Assembly: GCA_022360415.1 (NCBI GenBank)
Contig: JAKSDB010000386.1
Span: forward strand, 1 to 7,653
Source of the DNA: Chlorobiales bacterium
GTDB taxonomy: Bacteria > Bacteroidota > Chlorobiia > Chlorobiales > Chlorobiaceae
Reading direction: 5' to 3'
DNA: 7,653 nucleotides
Below the pieces are notes generated by a model. That model was not told the origin of the DNA. It ran no database searches and was given only the letters and a program-made list of their open reading frames with translations. Both the position numbers and the translations under genes were made by a program. This document shows positions 5,520 through 7,653 of this stretch, in pieces. Position 1 is the first letter of the stretch. Every line of letters starts with the position of its first letter.

Positions 5520-5531
5520 CCTAACACTGCG
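5520..5531 (-). other. attC right-core motif on the minus strand
   Basis: On the minus strand this reads CGCAGTGTTAGG, identical over 12 bases to the right end of the attC at 1739-1750. The next bases (GTGC) depart from the consensus. A clear pairing left core was not found upstream on the minus strand. On the plus strand the same bases give CCTAAC, which could instead be the left core of an attC for the coiled-coil gene ending at 5499. Confidence 0.45.
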
Positions 5532-5689
5532 ATTGTTCGACATTTCATACTGCGATACGTCCTTCGCCTCTTTTTGTCGCGATCATCTGTTAAAATAGCT
5601 TCAAAAGTGTATGCAATTGGTGTTTTATCAAGCTCAATCACTACATGTTCAAATGCTGCTTCGCTAATATCAACAAGATGCTCTACCTA
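5532..5689 (-). pseudogene. In-frame coding remnant downstream of the 186-residue gene
   Basis: After the stop of the 186-residue gene, the same minus-strand frame passes TGA GGG TAG. It then reads on without stops: VEHLVDISEAAFEHVVIEL, then DKTPIAYTFEAILTDDRDKKR. Composition and codon choice look like protein rather than spacer. It could be the original C-terminus of the upstream protein cut off by nonsense mutations, or the tail of another gene. The only late start is GTG at 5641. The final basic stretch overlaps the putative attC region, as in other cassette genes here. Confidence 0.45.
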
Positions 5690-5692
5690 CCC

Positions 5693-6253
5693 TCATACCA
5701 TTTCTTTTAACCCAATTTCAGAAATTAGCTTTGATAATTCAATGCGTATTTGGTCCTTTTTTGAAGGCCATTTTTTGGAAAGAACAATTATCGTTTCTTT
5801 TAACATCGCCTCATCATTTCTTTCGAGTTGCTCCTTTAATCTATCAATATCCGAGTTGAAAAGTTTAGATAATGCAGCTAAAGAGCTTTTCAGATCATCT
5901 CGTGTACTTACTATCGCTTTAGCGTTAACTGTAAGTGTATTTTCCGTGTCTTTAAGTGCATCATTTATGAGATTATCTAGGTGCTCAATATATTTTTCAG
6001 GAGCGCTCATGATTGCTTTTCTAAACGTGATTCCTCTCTGGTGATAGCCGATAAACGCTGCTATACCTGCCGCCACTAGACTTGCAGTTACACTTAGAAT
6101 GAATTCCATTGGCTCCTCCCATAAAAATATAAATATTGACCACAACACAACAAGCCCGAGATTGACTGTCAGCTGAGCAACAATAACTTGTAGGTCATAA
6201 CCCAGGCGTTCCTTGCTGGACTCACTAATTATGTGTTTCTCATTTTCCGGCAC
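5693..6253 (-). CDS. Two-TM coiled-coil membrane protein, function unknown
   Basis: This is a 186-residue protein starting with GTG (6253-6251). An A-rich weak Shine-Dalgarno (AAAGA) lies just upstream. Two membrane helices (about 23-45 and 50-69) form a tight hairpin. A long charged helical region follows (80-186, including DNLINDALKDTENTL and SKLFNSDIDRLKEQLERNDE), probably coiled coil in the cytoplasm. No enzymatic motif. AT-rich compared with the IS next to it. The opposite-strand frame over the same DNA is Ser/Leu-rich and looks like a shadow. The gene faces the opposite way to the cassettes to its left. Boundary-like motifs at 6272-6294 and 5520-5531, both on the minus strand, bracket it, so it may be an inverted cassette. 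The IS transposase upstream reads in the same direction and could supply transcription. Confidence 0.75.
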   Translation of the reverse strand: MPENEKHIISESSKERLGYDLQVIVAQLTVNLGLVVLWSIFIFLWEEPMEFILSVTASLVAAGIAAFIGYHQRGITFRKAIMSAPEKYIEHLDNLINDALKDTENTLTVNAKAIVSTRDDLKSSLAALSKLFNSDIDRLKEQLERNDEAMLKETIIVLSKKWPSKKDQIRIELSKLISEIGLKEMV

Positions 6254-6271
6254 TGAATCTTTCTTTTCTTG

Positions 6272-6294
6272 CTAACATTACTTATTATCTGCAC
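6272..6294 (-). other. Cassette-boundary motif upstream of the 186-residue gene (copy E)
   Basis: Read on the minus strand, this matches the motif at 3472-3494 in 22 of 23 bases and ends in GTTAG. It lies 18 nt before the GTG start. The following bases are CAAG, so the core is GTTAGCA, one base off GTTRRRY. Upstream on the minus strand, ACAGG...CCTGT can form a small hairpin. Confidence 0.6.
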
Positions 6295-6358
6295 CACAGG
6301 TTTTTCACAGAATCCCTGTAAAATATACCGTATTATTGCTTGAACCTATAACAAAGGT

Positions 6359-7653
6359 CACTACTGTCCGGTTAAAATAGGGCGAGTTGCGGTGCAGGTT
6401 CTCTCGCCTTTTTGATAGAACGCTCGTTGAGCGACAAAATATCTATGAGCAGTCGCTGTTCCATGATGACAGAGGCAATCATGCGCGTCAAGACCTGCAG
6501 AGAGCCACGATATTTCGTCTGGAATTTGATGTAGGCCAACAGCAAGTAGTAGCACATGGCAGCCCAGACCTGGGACAAAACCGCGTTGCGGCTTGTTCCA
6601 AGGAACGACTTGATTTTCAGGTTATTCTTGATCCACTTGAAAAACAGTTCTATTTCCCACCGCGACTTGTAGATGGCAGCAATGGTCGAGGCTGCCAGCT
6701 TCATGTTATTGGTGAGAAACTCGTACTCTTTGCCGGTTTGCGGATCGGTGTAGCAGACCAGGCGAAGCGCTTTCGGGTATTTTCCCCTTGACTTTCCAAT
6801 GATCAGTTCGATTTTTTCGTCGCGACTGACTTGCTTGTTTCGTATGGGCTTATGCTGTCCGGCTATCCGGTATTGCATGTCCTTTTTGGAACGGGTCACG
6901 AACCAGACACCACGCTCTTCAAGGCTGTAGAGCCATGCGAAGTCCAGATATGCACGGTCAACAGAAATGATGCTGTCCGGTAGAAGGTGGAAGTCAAGCT
7001 TCTCCTCGCTTTTTGCGACCCGGACGTCATGGCGTTTGGCGTCGGTCATGACCATGAAAGCCGGGAGTGAACCGCTGTGGTCGTACAAGTAGTGCAATTT
7101 GATAGCTCCTTTGCGCCGGCGAAATTCTGCCCAGGGAAAAACGCTGAGGCAGAGATCGATCACGGTGGCATCCATTGAAAAGAGCGGGCTCTTGAAACGA
7201 AACCGATGATGAGGCGTGACCGAGCGGCATTTGTCGAGCAGCTTGTAGAACAAGCCTTCATAGATCTCAGGGGGACGATTTTTCATCGCATCCGACAGCG
7301 TGCTCCGTTTGATGTTTTTCAGGCCGAGATGATACCACTTTTCGGAGTGCACGCCGAGACTGGTCTCGATTCCCCGGAGACTATCATGACCACCGATTTG
7401 AGCGAACAGAAGCGTGGTGAACTGTTGCCAGCCAGTATAGTACTTTGTATAGAGGTTGCTCTGGTACATGCGTTCAAGTTTCTCGAATTCGTATCTCGGA
7501 AAAATTTTGAGCAACTCTCCCAGAATCGTCGTAACTTGCTTCATGGTCTGAAACTCCTTCTGAATACGGCTGATAGAAAAGGTTTGGTCACTTTTAATAT
7601 CAACGTTTCTCAAGAGTTTTCAGACCTTCTTTATTTTTTACCGGACACTACTG
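6359..7653 (-). mobile_element. IS4-family insertion sequence with flanking direct repeats
   Basis: CACTACTG occurs at 6359-6366 and again at 7646-7653, directly flanking the element (6367-7645, about 1.28 kb). The inverted ends are TCCGGTTAAAATA on the left and, read inward, TCCGGTAAAAAATA on the right. If the ends are drawn as TGTCCGGT, the duplication shortens to CTAC, so exact termini are ambiguous by two bases. An 8-bp duplication suits several IS4 subgroups. The single transposase gene fills the element and its stop codon lies in the left inverted repeat. The IS sits about 65 bp upstream of the boundary motif of the 186-residue gene. It appears complete. Confidence 0.88.
6372..7544 (-). 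CDS. IS4-family DDE transposase
   Basis: This is a 390-residue transposase. The start chosen is the ATG at 7544, which has GGAG 9 nt upstream; a further in-frame ATG at 7613 lacks this and would overlap more of the terminal region. Residues 1-65 are the DUF4372-type N-terminal domain typical of these transposases (GWQQFTTLLFAQIGGHDSLRGIE). Catalytic residues are D125 in SMDATVIDLCLS, D196 in SVDRAYLDF and E299 within the YREK signature (Y292, R295, E299, K306 in YKSRWEIELFFKWIK), all with the correct spacing. The protein looks intact and the element potentially active. It would cut and paste its own DNA through the terminal inverted repeats. Length is normal for the family. Confidence 0.95.
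   Translation of the reverse strand: MKQVTTILGELLKIFPRYEFEKLERMYQSNLYTKYYTGWQQFTTLLFAQIGGHDSLRGIETSLGVHSEKWYHLGLKNIKRSTLSDAMKNRPPEIYEGLFYKLLDKCRSVTPHHRFRFKSPLFSMDATVIDLCLSVFPWAEFRRRKGAIKLHYLYDHSGSLPAFMVMTDAKRHDVRVAKSEEKLDFHLLPDSIISVDRAYLDFAWLYSLEERGVWFVTRSKKDMQYRIAGQHKPIRNKQVSRDEKIELIIGKSRGKYPKALRLVCYTDPQTGKEYEFLTNNMKLAASTIAAIYKSRWEIELFFKWIKNNLKIKSFLGTSRNAVLSQVWAAMCYYLLLAYIKFQTKYRGSLQVLTRMIASVIMEQRLLIDILSLNERSIKKAREPAPQLALF

Noticed and set aside
5574..6044. Plus-strand frame of 156 codons
   Set aside because: Ser- and Phe-rich with no ribosome site; it mirrors the minus-strand coiled-coil gene, whose composition is protein-like.
6387..6791. Plus-strand frame of 134 codons inside the insertion sequence
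   Set aside because: Shadow of the transposase, which has all catalytic residues on the minus strand.
1..7653. CRISPR array, tRNA, rRNA or integron integrase
   Set aside because: No regular repeat-spacer pattern, no cloverleaf-like sequence and no tyrosine recombinase motif was seen on either strand.

Overview
The window looks like part of a chromosomal gene-cassette array: attC sites with no integrase gene in view, patched with mobile-element debris. It is anchored on the left by a housekeeping-type gene. Several small, mostly promoterless-looking genes of very different base composition lie between attC-like recombination sites. The host is a bacterium of moderate GC. Clear attC sites, an IS4-family insertion sequence and a group II intron remnant fit a Gram-negative proteobacterium or green-sulfur-type genome, but I cannot fix the taxon.

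Left edge (1-310, minus strand): the N-terminus of a DUF3683-type FAD-linked oxidase, divergent from the array. From 310 to 785 there is no gene, only repeat copy A (490-602) and an attC site (675-767). Cassette 1 (786-1724) encodes a DUF2726-like PD-(D/E)XK nuclease-fold protein and ends in a second attC (1693-1751). Cassette 2 (1775-2437) encodes a membrane-anchored NERD-domain protein. Repeat copy B (2445-2740) follows it directly where an attC would be expected. Cassette 3 (2764-3051) encodes a 95-residue helical HEAT-like protein with an attC half-site or hairpin after it (3064-3110). Then come domains V and VI of a group II intron on the minus strand (3152-3222), with no reverse transcriptase. 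Cassette 4 (3535-4203) encodes a single-pass membrane protein whose C-terminus is encoded by its own attC. Repeat copy C (4207-4735) follows and is split by a roughly 146-bp MITE-like element.

The right part holds a tightly coupled two-gene unit for small membrane proteins (4773-5168 and 5173-5499), then a minus-strand gene for a two-TM coiled-coil protein (5693-6253). That gene is bracketed by cassette-boundary motifs in the opposite orientation, so it looks like an inverted cassette. The window closes with a complete IS4-family insertion sequence flanked by an 8-bp direct repeat (6359-7653).

The points most worth attention are: two adjacent nuclease-fold cassettes (possible defence cargo); a three-copy intergenic repeat that sits between genes in one orientation and may replace attC sites; a 23-bp motif present in inverted orientation upstream of two unrelated genes; and the small membrane/coiled-coil genes, which match no family I know.
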